From contig JADMIN010000058.1 of the NCBI GenBank assembly GCA_015478575.1, forward strand, positions 1 through 9,367: a DNA stretch of 9,367 bases, read 5' to 3'. Under the pieces are notes generated by a model, which saw nothing but the letters and a program-made list of their open reading frames with translations, had not been told where the DNA came from and did not search any database. Positions 1 through 5,589 of this stretch are shown in pieces (within the stretch, counting starts at the first letter, position 1; each line of letters begins with the position of its first letter). This stretch comes from Ktedonobacterales bacterium (GTDB taxonomy: Bacteria > Chloroflexota > Ktedonobacteria > Ktedonobacterales > JADMIN01). Both the position numbers and the translations under genes were made by a program.

Positions 1-41
1 GGCCGCAGGTGGCCGAGGGAGAGAAGGGAGAGGCACGATGA
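1..41 (+). CDS. Possible 3' end of an upstream gene (partial)
   Basis: An open frame entering from the left edge reads PQVAEGEKGEAR and stops at TGA 39-41. It shares the ATGA of the following ATPase start (ATG 38-40). Such 4-base overlaps are typical of translationally coupled operon genes, and LolD/MacB-type ATPases usually sit beside their permease or accessory gene. Only about 13 codons are visible, so the product cannot be named, and the frame could be open by chance in GC-rich DNA. Confidence 0.3.
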   Translation, partial: PQVAEGEKGEAR

Positions 42-751
42 GCCAGCCACACGCGGTACCCGAGACCAGCACGGAGACGATTGCCGAGGCGCGCGCCGTG
101 ACGCGCGACTTTCGCGCGGGCGGCGGCGCCATGGTCCACGCGCTGCGCGGCGTGAGCCTGCGCATCCTGCCAGGGGAACTGGTGGCCCTGCGCGGACGCT
201 CTGGCGCGGGCAAGACGACCCTGATCAACATCCTGACGGGCCTAGACAACCCCACCCACGGCGAGGTGAGCATCCTTGGCCACGCGCTCGCGGGCATGGG
301 CGAGGCGGCGCGGGCGGTGCTGCGTCGCCAGAGCGTCGGCATGATGTTCCAGAACGCCCATCTCTTTCCGCTGCTCACCGCCCAGGAGAACGTCGAGATT
401 CCGCTGCGGCTGGCGGGCGCCCCCGCACGCGCGCGGACGGAGCAGGCGCGGCAAGCGCTGGAACTGGTAGGGTTGGGGCCGCGGGCGCACCACCGCGGAC
501 TGGAGCTTTCCGGCGGCGAGCAGCAGCGCGTGGCCCTGGCGCGTGCGCTGGCGCATGCCCCGCGCTTCGTGGTCGCCGACGAACCGACGGGCAACCTCGA
601 CACCATGACCGGGCGCGCGGTGGTGGAGTTGCTGCGTGAGGTCGCCCACACCCAGCGTATGGGATTCCTCGTCGCCACGCACGATGCCACGATCGTCGCC
701 GCCGCCGACCGTATCCTCCAGCTCCACGATGGCCTGCTGACCGAAGGATGA
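38..751 (+). CDS. ABC transporter ATP-binding protein, LolD/MacB-type
   Basis: This is a 237-residue cytoplasmic ATPase subunit that would power an FtsX/MacB-type permease. All nucleotide-binding motifs are intact: Walker A GRSGAGKTT (residues 53-61), Q-loop Gln105 in MMFQNAHLFP, signature LSGGEQQ (157-163), Walker B FVVADE (177-182), D-loop NLD (186-188) and switch His215 in ATHD. The phrase DEPTGNLD with LSGGEQQRVALARAL is characteristic of the LolD/MacB/FtsE group (family knowledge). Length is normal for a single-domain subunit. The ATG at 38 is preceded by GGGAGAGG at a good distance and overlaps the stop of a possible upstream gene. No permease follows it: the next gene is convergent. 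Its partner is therefore probably upstream, outside the window. It is a paralogue of the ATPase at 8241-8960 but clearly diverged in sequence. Substrate unknown. Confidence 0.93.
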   Translation: MSQPHAVPETSTETIAEARAVTRDFRAGGGAMVHALRGVSLRILPGELVALRGRSGAGKTTLINILTGLDNPTHGEVSILGHALAGMGEAARAVLRRQSVGMMFQNAHLFPLLTAQENVEIPLRLAGAPARARTEQARQALELVGLGPRAHHRGLELSGGEQQRVALARALAHAPRFVVADEPTGNLDTMTGRAVVELLREVAHTQRMGFLVATHDATIVAAADRILQLHDGLLTEG

Positions 752-843
752 GCGCGAGAGAGGATACCCTGAGGCGATGAGGGGGTGGGGGCATCTACCA
801 CGCTGCCGCTGGTGGCGCGTCTCCGTTCACCTCTGGCGGGGCA

Positions 844-862
844 GCGACGGCTTTCACGTCGC
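844..862. terminator. GC stem-loop between convergent genes
   Basis: GCGACG (844-849) and CGTCGC (857-862) form a perfect six-pair stem with a seven-base loop. It lies in the 128-base gap between the + strand ATPase and the minus-strand PIN gene, where a bidirectional terminator would be expected. There is no T-run on either side, so it is only a candidate. Nothing else was recognised in this gap. Confidence 0.25.
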
Positions 863-879
863 GTGGGGAGCGAGCACAT

Positions 880-1269
880 CTACGCGCGGATGAGGGTGAT
901 CGGGATCGTGAGAGAGAGGCTAGCCCACGAAGGGGCGGCGGTCAGCGCGGCTACGCCCAGATGCGCGGCCAGCGTGAGGCAGGCACGATCACCCAGCGAA
1001 AGGCTGGCTCCTCTGGTGGCGGGGCGCAGATTGCCGGCCATATAGGCAAGGGCGGTAGCAAACTCCACAAATCCGATACCCAGAGCATCGATCATGGTAT
1101 GCGTATCGGCATCTGGTATACCGATATCGCGCAATTTGGCCACGACCTCCGAGAGATTGACGGTCGTCATCGCCGCGCCCTCCGCAATGGCCGCCGCCAC
1201 GATATCGCCGCCGGGTTCCGCATTCAGGAGCGCCAAGAGGGCTGACGAATCCAGCACCACCTTCCTCAT
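880..1269 (-). CDS. vapC: PIN-domain ribonuclease, VapC-like toxin
   Basis: This 129-residue protein has the layout of VapC toxins, which are Mg2+-dependent RNases that cut tRNA or rRNA. It starts with VVLDSSALLALL carrying the first catalytic Asp7, has Glu41 in NLSEV and Asp94 in SLGDRACLTLA, and ends on the usual TxxxxW stretch. Many relatives read T-A-D-x-x-W there; this protein reads TAAPSW (110-115), so the fourth acidic position is Ala112. Activity may be reduced or lost. Its ATG overlaps the stop of the AbrB-like antitoxin frame by 4 bases (ATGA), the usual order of antitoxin before toxin, which supports the toxin assignment and coupled translation. It converges on the ABC ATPase to its left. 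The symbol is by family, not by proven orthology. Confidence 0.85.
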   Translation of the reverse strand: MRKVVLDSSALLALLNAEPGGDIVAAAIAEGAAMTTVNLSEVVAKLRDIGIPDADTHTMIDALGIGFVEFATALAYMAGNLRPATRGASLSLGDRACLTLAAHLGVAALTAAPSWASLSLTIPITLIRA

Positions 1270-1527
1270 AGGCCGCCGCTTTCCTCACGCGCCGCCTCGC
1301 CGTGTCGCTCCGTGATGAACTCCTCAGAAAGCGCGCGGCCTTCCGAAACATAACGACGCAGGATCGCCTGCGCGCGGCGAATTGCCTGGCGCGGCGTGAA
1401 GAGGCGCACCTCGTCTCCCTCCAACTGGAGAATGATTTCATCGCCAACCTGAAGTCCCAGCGCGCGACGTGTACTCGGCGGGAATGACGATGCGCCCACC
1501 CTCGGCGATCCGGGTCATTTCAGGCAT
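1266..1527 (-). pseudogene. AbrB/SpoVT-type antitoxin, frameshifted
   Basis: An antitoxin of the swapped-hairpin AbrB/VapB class would bind its own promoter and neutralise the PIN toxin downstream. Reading from ATG 1525-1527 gives MPEMTRIAEGGRIVIPAEY, the classic N-terminal hairpin. This frame then runs to an early stop. The expected continuation RRALGLQVGDEIIL lies in the next frame, and skipping one base (the complement of position 1470) joins the two into an 86-residue protein of normal size. The C-terminal part (RQAIRRAQAILRRY onward) is charged and helical, as expected for the toxin-binding tail. A shorter frame from GTG 1499 is intact to the stop at 1266 but replaces the hairpin with an unrelated sequence, so it should not fold as AbrB. 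There is no clear Shine-Dalgarno before ATG 1527. A sequencing error at 1467-1471 would be the alternative explanation. Confidence 0.75.
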
Positions 1528-1565
1528 GTGGTACGTCGTAGAAGTTTGAGCAACGCCATGAGGAG

Positions 1566-1590
1566 ATGGTATCTTGTGGTAGTTTACCAT
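1566..1590. promoter_or_regulatory. Candidate toxin-antitoxin operator and minus-strand promoter
   Basis: ATGGTA (1566-1571) is inverted as TACCAT (1585-1590), and an inner TGGTA (1577-1581) is inverted as TACCA (1585-1589). On the minus strand this contains TGGTAAACT (1589-1581), an extended -10-like element about 54 bases ahead of the antitoxin ATG. AbrB/VapB antitoxins normally bind palindromes over their own promoter, so position and symmetry fit. There is no convincing -35 box. Confidence 0.3.
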
Positions 1591-1815
1591 GTTCGGCGCT
1601 GATATGGCAGAAGAGACATATTAGGGCATATTCGCACTGAGAATCCATGCCCTGCCACACAACTCCGCTCCTGGCCCCGCCATCAGCACGCTCAATTTCG
1701 TGGCTCAGCGCCTACTAGCCCCTTTCTTGATACCCATCACAGTGGATAAGAGCGACGCATTGCCTGGGCACCTGTGAGAGAGAGGCTTTTCCCGCTTCTG
1801 TCTGTCGACTGGCGC

Positions 1816-1824
1816 TGGTATACC
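1816..1824 (+). promoter_or_regulatory. Candidate extended -10 for the WYL regulator
   Basis: TGGTATACC combines an extended -10 TG with a TATACC hexamer, 57 bases before the regulator's ATG. A weak TTCTGT lies 17 bases upstream as a possible -35. GGTATACC (1817-1824) is also a perfect palindrome and GAGATACTCTC (1830-1840) an inverted repeat close by, so either might be an autoregulatory site. All of this is inference from short matches. Confidence 0.25.
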
Positions 1825-1880
1825 GCGCAGAGATACTCTCTAATAGGAGCGAGACGCGGGCCACACAGGCGGGAGGTCGT

Positions 1881-2858
1881 ATGCGCGCGGACCGGCTGCT
1901 CTCCATCCTCTTGCTCTTGCAGGTCAATCGGCGCATGACGGCGCATGCGCTCGCCACACGCCTAGAGGTCTCGGAGCGCACGATTCACCGCGACATGCTG
2001 GCGCTCGGCACGGCGGGCATTCCGATCACCGCGGAGCGCGGTCCCGGTGGTGGCTGGGGCCTCTTGGAGGCCTACCAGACGAACCTGACGGGCCTGAACA
2101 TCGCGGAGATCCAGGCGCTCGCCCTGACGGGCCCCGCGCGTCTGCTCGCCGACTTGGGGCTGCGTCAAGCCGCCGAGGCCGCGTTCATCAAGTTGCTGGC
2201 CGCCCTGCCCGCCGTGCGCCGCCGCGGCGCCGAGGACGCGCGCCAGCGCATCCACATTGATGCCGCCGGCTGGCGCCAGTCAGAGGAAGCCGCGCCTTGC
2301 TTGTCCACCGTGCGCGAGGCGGTCTGGCGCGAGCGTCGGCTGCGTCTGAGCTACGCGCGGGGCGACGAGATCGTGGAGCGCCAGGTGGACCCCTTGGGAT
2401 TAGTCGCCAAGGGCAGCGTCTGGTATCTGGTAGCCGCGGTCGAGGGCGAGCCACGCACCTATCGCATCTCGCGCATGCGGCAGGTGGAGGTCACGGAGGC
2501 GCCATGCGTCCGCCCTGAGGATTTTGACCTTGCCGCCTACTGGGAGCGCTCGACCGCACAATTCACCGCCAGCCTACCATGCTATCGCGCGACGGTGTGT
2601 GTGGATCCCGCCATGCTGCCGCGGATCCGGCTGGGAGGGCGTTACGCGCGCATTCTGTGTGAGCACCCAGCGGATGAGGAGGGCTGGGTTACGCTCGATA
2701 TGCAATTTGAGGAGGAGCACAACGCCTGCGAGTATGCGCTCAGCTATGGCCAGCGGATGGAGGTGCTCGCACCACAAGCACTGCGCGAGCGGGTGCTGCG
2801 CGCCGCGGAGGAGGTGGTGGCGTTCTATCGCCGTGCGGGCGCGCCCAGAGGAACATGA
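1881..2858 (+). CDS. HTH-WYL transcriptional regulator (YafY/DeoR-type)
   Basis: This 325-residue cytoplasmic DNA-binding regulator has an N-terminal winged helix (about 1-60) with recognition-helix residues SERTIHRDM (31-39) and the following wing GPGGGWGL, as in YafY-type proteins. After a linker comes a WYL domain: VDPLGLVAKG leads into VWYLVAA, with the name motif Trp181-Tyr182-Leu183, and YRISRMRQVEV (194 onward). A WCX-like C-terminal region follows. WYL domains sense ligands, often nucleic acids or nucleotides, and switch the DNA-binding part (family knowledge). Length matches the family. ATG 1881 is preceded by GGGAGG five bases upstream. The gene is transcribed alone, divergent from the toxin-antitoxin pair and convergent with the YbjN-like gene. 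Its targets cannot be told; autoregulation or control of a neighbour is possible. WYL proteins sometimes accompany defence loci, but nothing else here supports that. Confidence 0.92.
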   Translation: MRADRLLSILLLLQVNRRMTAHALATRLEVSERTIHRDMLALGTAGIPITAERGPGGGWGLLEAYQTNLTGLNIAEIQALALTGPARLLADLGLRQAAEAAFIKLLAALPAVRRRGAEDARQRIHIDAAGWRQSEEAAPCLSTVREAVWRERRLRLSYARGDEIVERQVDPLGLVAKGSVWYLVAAVEGEPRTYRISRMRQVEVTEAPCVRPEDFDLAAYWERSTAQFTASLPCYRATVCVDPAMLPRIRLGGRYARILCEHPADEEGWVTLDMQFEEEHNACEYALSYGQRMEVLAPQALRERVLRAAEEVVAFYRRAGAPRGT

Positions 2859-2872
2859 GCGGAGTAGGGCAA

Positions 2873-2898
2873 CGGCACAGGGGAACTCCCCCGTGCCG
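2873..2898. terminator. Strong GC hairpin after the WYL gene
   Basis: CGGCAC (2873-2878) pairs with GTGCCG (2893-2898); after one A/C mismatch, GGGG (2880-2883) pairs with CCCC (2888-2891) around the loop AACT. It begins 15 bases after the regulator's stop codon and sits between convergent genes. This is a good candidate transcription end for the regulator, although no T-run follows. Confidence 0.55.
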
Positions 2899-2941
2899 CG
2901 CCCGATACTGGCACATGCGCTACCAGAACACCTCGCCTGAG

Positions 2942-2959
2942 AAGCGCCTCAAGCGCCTC
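2942..2959. repeat. Two perfect tandem copies of AAGCGCCTC
   Basis: The nonamer AAGCGCCTC occurs at 2942-2950 and again at 2951-2959 without a gap. The second copy carries part of the stop codon of the minus-strand YbjN-like gene (2960-2958). Replication slippage is the simple explanation. Confidence 0.6.
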
Positions 2960-3461
2960 AGACGGCCATCGCGTTGCCGCTGCGGTGGCCACTGTCGAGG
3001 TCGTCCAGCGCCTGCTTCACCGTCGTTCGTCCGGTGAGGATGTTGTTGATCACGGGCGCGTGGTGGGTGACCGCGGCGACCGTAATCAGGATGGAGGCTT
3101 CGAGCTGTGCGTCACTCAAGGCCGATCCCAGCAGGAGCAGGCTGACCTCGTAGCGGATCTCACCGTCGTGATGGTCACGGGTGAAAGCACCGAGTGCCAA
3201 CTGATAGTTGACCGCCATCATATAAAGGGCGGCGTCGCGCTCGGCCTCAGGCCGCACCGGGACGTAGCCCTGCATGCCCTTGCCGGGCACCAGCGGCACC
3301 CACATCAGCAGGATCTCGCGCGCTTCATCCACGCCGATGACCATTAGCACGTCGTCGAAGGCGGTAACGATGTGACTTTCGATCACCTCATAGTGCCAGC
3401 CGTGACGGCGGAAGATGGTCTCGACAGTCTCCAGGTTCAGCGAAGGCCGGTACTGTCCCAT
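2958..3461 (-). CDS. YbjN-like domain protein
   Basis: This 167-residue soluble protein has no signal or membrane segment. Its layout resembles the YbjN / type III chaperone-like fold: an N-terminal helix and strand (LETVETIFRRHGWHYEVIES), a strand pair ending in ILLMWVPLVPGKG, a helix with NYQLALGAFTRDHHDGEIRYEVSLLL split by the usual G-x-I-R-Y-x-V strand, then LSDAQLEASILITVAAVTHH and a final helix with TVKQALDDLD. The family is poorly defined and its members act as chaperone-like or regulatory proteins (family knowledge). ATG 3461 has an excellent AAAGGAG (minus strand, 3475-3469) seven bases upstream. That ribosome site lies inside the end of the preceding gene, which overlaps this one by 25 bases. 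The domain call rests on pattern only; a profile search would settle it. Confidence 0.7.
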   Translation of the reverse strand: MGQYRPSLNLETVETIFRRHGWHYEVIESHIVTAFDDVLMVIGVDEAREILLMWVPLVPGKGMQGYVPVRPEAERDAALYMMAVNYQLALGAFTRDHHDGEIRYEVSLLLLGSALSDAQLEASILITVAAVTHHAPVINNILTGRTTVKQALDDLDSGHRSGNAMAV

Positions 3462-3751
3462 GCGATGTCTCCTTTAACCGGCTCAGTGATGGCGGTGGGA
3501 GCCTCGTTGATCTGCGCGGACGTGTTGGTGATGAGGCCGCGGTTCGCCAGCCCATTGGCAAGCACGCTATTGCCCCGCATGGGGGGATTGGCGAGCGCGC
3601 GTGCCATCAGTGCCTTGTGGCCGGGAGTGCTACCCTGGCCGCGTGAATGCACGAGAATCAACATGCTGGGATCAATGCTGGATCCCTTGCCGGACGTCAG
3701 CGTCGCACCCTGCGTAGGGGTTTCGCTCTTGTTGCGCCGTTTGCCAAACAT
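3437..3751 (-). CDS. Hypothetical 104-residue protein
   Basis: The product is not recognised. It is a 104-residue, probably cytoplasmic protein starting with a basic stretch MFGKRRNKSETPTQG, followed by a Ser/Gly/Thr-rich segment, a short hydrophobic strand SMLILVHSRGQG, then ALMARALANPPMRGNS and a repetitive VLANGLANRGLITN part. No membrane span, signal peptide, cysteine or metal motif is visible. ATG 3751 has GGAG six bases upstream (minus strand 3761-3758). The gene overlaps the YbjN-like gene by 25 bases, so the two probably form one transcript and the proteins may work together. If the YbjN-like protein is a chaperone, this small, low-complexity protein could be its client; that is speculation. 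The reading frame could be spurious, but its ribosome site and its position argue for a gene. Confidence 0.55.
   Translation of the reverse strand: MFGKRRNKSETPTQGATLTSGKGSSIDPSMLILVHSRGQGSTPGHKALMARALANPPMRGNSVLANGLANRGLITNTSAQINEAPTAITEPVKGDIAWDSTGLR
3469..3475 (-). promoter_or_regulatory. Ribosome binding site AAAGGAG deciding the YbjN-like start
   Basis: AAAGGAG lies seven bases ahead of ATG 3459-3461 on the minus strand and fixes that start. It is embedded in the coding region of the 104-residue gene, so ribosomes finishing that gene pass over it. This suggests translational coupling. Confidence 0.6.
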
Positions 3752-4214
3752 CCTCTACTCCATTCTTCGCGCGACCGCGGCCCGTGCCGTAGCGCGCACG
3801 CCACGCAAGCCAGCAAACGCCATGCCAGCGAGGCAAGCGAGAGACGAGGTGCCCCCCGAGTTCACGGGGCGGTGTGCCGCCTCTCCTCTACTTCTCGTCG
3901 CTTTCGGCAGGGCAAGGTGTTCCTGACGTGTGAGGCTGTCGCCCCGCCCGGTAGGCCCACCGCTTGCCCTCTCCGCGCGCCGCGCCTTTCAACCGCCCGT
4001 GGCATCGCCATCGGGGTCTACCGCTTGCCCAGCGGTCTCTCTTCTCCGCTTCACCGCGCAGGTCTCCGCTGGGCACACCCCCGCCGGCTGCCCGGTCTGC
4101 GCTGGTCGGCAGAGTGCTGCTCACATTCTGGCACATTCTTACTGAAATGAAAAGGGCAAGGGCAATTGACTTTTCGCGCGATTACGTTTCCTTCTCCTCC
4201 TGCCCCGGTTGCGC
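3752..4214. other. Intergenic stretch with no recognised gene
   Basis: These 463 bases lie between the VanZ-like gene end and the start of the 104-residue gene, both on the minus strand. Open frames here are arginine-rich and proline-rich translations typical of GC-rich noncoding DNA. The part near 4120-4190 is relatively AT-rich and most likely holds the promoter for the minus-strand pair; a weak TTGCCC (4165-4160) and AAGAAT (4140-4135) are 19 bases apart. Motifs of RNase P, SRP RNA, tmRNA and tRNA were looked for by eye and not found. The 11-mer ACCGCTTGCCC occurs at 3959-3969 and 4020-4030, perhaps by chance. Confidence 0.5.
4122..4139. repeat. Direct repeat CACATTCT at 10-base pitch
   Basis: CACATTCT occurs at 4122-4129 and 4132-4139, exactly one helical turn apart, within the AT-richer part of the gap. 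It overlaps the weak -10-like AAGAAT on the minus strand. A regulator binding side by side on one DNA face is a possible reading. Confidence 0.4.
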
Positions 4215-4682
4215 TCACACGCCGCGGAGCCGCCATGGACGCACGGCGAGGCGCCTCACGAGGTGTAGGAAGAGGTAGGCGGCGGAGAAACCGAGCAGAT
4301 CAAAGAAGAGGTCGCGCCCATCGCCGATGGTGGGCCAGTGGCGCTTGAAGAGCGCCTGCACCGCTTCCTGCGCCAGGGCACCCAGGCCCATCAGCGACAG
4401 AAAGACGAGTGGGCGCGCGCGCAGCCGCTGCAGCGCGAGCAGCACGAGCATACCAGCGATGAAGAAGAGCGCTGTATGCCCAATGGCATGGTCACGCGCC
4501 GTCACGAAGACGCGATCGAAAAGGCGCGCATAGCCGGGCCAGACCGCCTCCAGCCAATCGAAGGGAAAGAGGACGAATCCCAGCGCCCCCACGGCGATGC
4601 CGATGCCCGCCCAGGCCGCTCGCCGGTACCGGGGACGCTGGGGCGTCGTGGGCACGTGTGCCGCTCGCGGCGATGGTGGCAT
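4215..4682 (-). CDS. VanZ-like family membrane protein
   Basis: This 155-residue protein has four likely membrane helices (about residues 22-40, 68-86, 91-110, 124-141). It shows the VanZ pattern: a basic N-terminus, AIGHTALFF with His69, a run ending in AQEAVQALF with Glu106, then RDLFFDLLGFSAA with Arg123 and Asp128 before the last helix. VanZ itself gives low-level teicoplanin resistance; most relatives have no known role and may act in the cell envelope (family knowledge). Length is typical. ATG 4682 is chosen because GGAG lies ten bases upstream; a GTG at 4691 is only three bases from the same site and is less likely. It is 143 bases downstream of the ABC operon on the same strand, separated by a hairpin, so it may be transcribed separately. 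Confidence 0.85.
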   Translation of the reverse strand: MPPSPRAAHVPTTPQRPRYRRAAWAGIGIAVGALGFVLFPFDWLEAVWPGYARLFDRVFVTARDHAIGHTALFFIAGMLVLLALQRLRARPLVFLSLMGLGALAQEAVQALFKRHWPTIGDGRDLFFDLLGFSAAYLFLHLVRRLAVRPWRLRGV

Positions 4683-4701
4683 ACAGGACACACTCCAGGC
4701 A

Positions 4702-4726
4702 CGGTGAGGCGCTACGCGGTGAGGCG
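4702..4726. repeat. Direct repeat CGGTGAGGCG upstream of the VanZ-like gene
   Basis: The decamer CGGTGAGGCG occurs at 4702-4711 and 4717-4726, a 15-base pitch, 20 bases ahead of the VanZ-like start on the minus strand. It might be an operator or part of the leader; no promoter hexamers are convincing around it. Confidence 0.35.
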
Positions 4727-4744
4727 TTTGCCTACTGGCAGCGC

Positions 4745-4782
4745 GCTGGCAGCGCCGTGGCTTTGGCGGCCACGATGCCAGC
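4745..4782. terminator. Long GC hairpin after the ABC operon
   Basis: GCTGGCA (4745-4751) pairs with TGCCAGC (4776-4782), and inside it CGTGGC (4756-4761) pairs with GCCACG (4769-4774), with a small asymmetric internal loop and a seven-base apical loop. It starts 44 bases past the stop of the repeat-protein gene on the minus strand. It could end or attenuate the ABC operon transcript before the VanZ-like gene. No T-run follows on the minus strand. Confidence 0.4.
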
Positions 4783-4825
4783 GCGATCGCTCACTGTTGG
4801 CCGTCTTTCTGTGGGCTGCCTTTCG

Positions 4826-5536
4826 CTACTTCTCCGACGAGAGCAGCGGATAGGTTCCCTGTGCCACAGCGACCGAGAGCAGCGTAGAGGCGTATGTAGC
4901 TTGCGCTGGCGTGATCAACCCCTGGCTCACCGCTTGGGCCAAGAATGCCTTCGCGGCAGTGAGGTAGGCGGCGCTGACCGTGGCGAGCGCGACATGATGC
5001 GCCCCCGCGAGCTGGGCGAGCGTCTTTCCCTGCCCCAACTCAGCTTGCAGCACGGCGGGCGTCTCACCCAGCGCGCGCGCCACGGCACTCACCAGCGCCA
5101 TGCGTGCCACGAGCGCCTGTTGCAACACGGCGGTATCGCCTTGTAGGAAGGTGGCGAGCGTCTTCGCGTTGAGGTTCGCGCACGGCTGCGTGCCCACCTG
5201 TTGAAGGAGCTGCTTGACCTGCGTCTCCTCGAAGCTCGTGATCTGCCCATCTTTGACCATTTGGTCGAGGGCTTTGCCCAGGGCATCGAGGTTGTCTCGC
5301 TCCAGCGTGCTGGAGCTGACGTTCAGGTCGTTGGCGAGCGCGCCCTCATAGATCTGACAATACTTGACCAGCCCTTCGCCCGTGACCTTCACGGCTTGAG
5401 GGCGCGTATCGCTCGCGGCCCGCGCCGTCAGGCGCCCACTGATGAGCATGCCGCCGACCAACCCAACGAGCACCAGCCCCACGCCGGCCAGCGCTACCAA
5501 TCCATTCTTGCGTGTCACAAATGCTTTCCCCACCAT
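4826..5536 (-). CDS. Membrane-anchored extracytoplasmic protein with duplicated helical domain
   Basis: No named family was recognised for this 236-residue protein. A basic start (MVGKAFVTRKNG) is followed by one hydrophobic helix (about 12-34), then a long hydrophilic part, so it should be anchored with its bulk outside. Two 47-residue segments align without gaps: 65-111 and 174-220 share 15 identical positions, including DGQIT/QGLIT and the closing LL. A stretch between them (149-176) has similar helical character. The motif G-x-I-T near the end of each unit resembles repeats of short helices seen in uncharacterised surface proteins of Actinobacteria and Chloroflexota (from memory). Cys60 and Cys119 flank the first unit and could form a disulfide. 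ATG 5536 has AGGAGAGGA close upstream. The gene lies 53 bases after the permease and is probably in its operon, so it may be the transporter's external partner. Confidence 0.75.
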   Translation of the reverse strand: MVGKAFVTRKNGLVALAGVGLVLVGLVGGMLISGRLTARAASDTRPQAVKVTGEGLVKYCQIYEGALANDLNVSSSTLERDNLDALGKALDQMVKDGQITSFEETQVKQLLQQVGTQPCANLNAKTLATFLQGDTAVLQQALVARMALVSAVARALGETPAVLQAELGQGKTLAQLAGAHHVALATVSAAYLTAAKAFLAQAVSQGLITPAQATYASTLLSVAVAQGTYPLLSSEK

Positions 5537-5589
5537 GTTCCTCTCCTTCCTCTCGCCCGCTCCTGACCAGAAGAGTCAGCGCGCGGACC

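Larger units (their letters stand above)
1528..1880. other. Divergent intergenic region
   Basis: These 353 bases separate the minus-strand antitoxin from the + strand WYL regulator. The region is less GC-rich than its surroundings. It holds the inverted repeats at 1566-1590 and the promoter-like element near 1816-1824; no convincing gene, RNA or mobile-element end was found. Short open frames on the minus strand overlapping 1715-1981 lack recognisable protein features. Confidence 0.6.

Noticed and set aside
785..1045. Open frame on the + strand after the ABC ATPase, 86 codons
   Set aside because: It is antisense to the PIN toxin for much of its length, has an Arg/Ala-rich translation with no family signal, and lacks a ribosome site.
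1881..2858. WYL regulator as a sign of a defence island or CRISPR control
   Set aside because: No nuclease, helicase, Cas or restriction gene and no repeat-spacer array is visible; WYL regulators are common outside defence loci.
3838..3880. Possible structured RNA with CCGTGAACTCGG on the minus strand (SRP RNA-like)
   Set aside because: The conserved GGTCAGG and GGAAG parts of SRP RNA are absent.
3372..4150. Overlapping + strand open frames through the small-protein gene and the gap
   Set aside because: Compositions are Arg/Pro/Ser-rich, starts lack ribosome sites, and no recognised motif appears.
4166..4190. TTGACT on the + strand as a -35 box
   Set aside because: No -10 hexamer at the right distance and no + strand gene downstream.
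4783..4790. GCGATCGC palindrome
   Set aside because: Only a single copy was noticed, and such an octamer is expected by chance in DNA of this composition.
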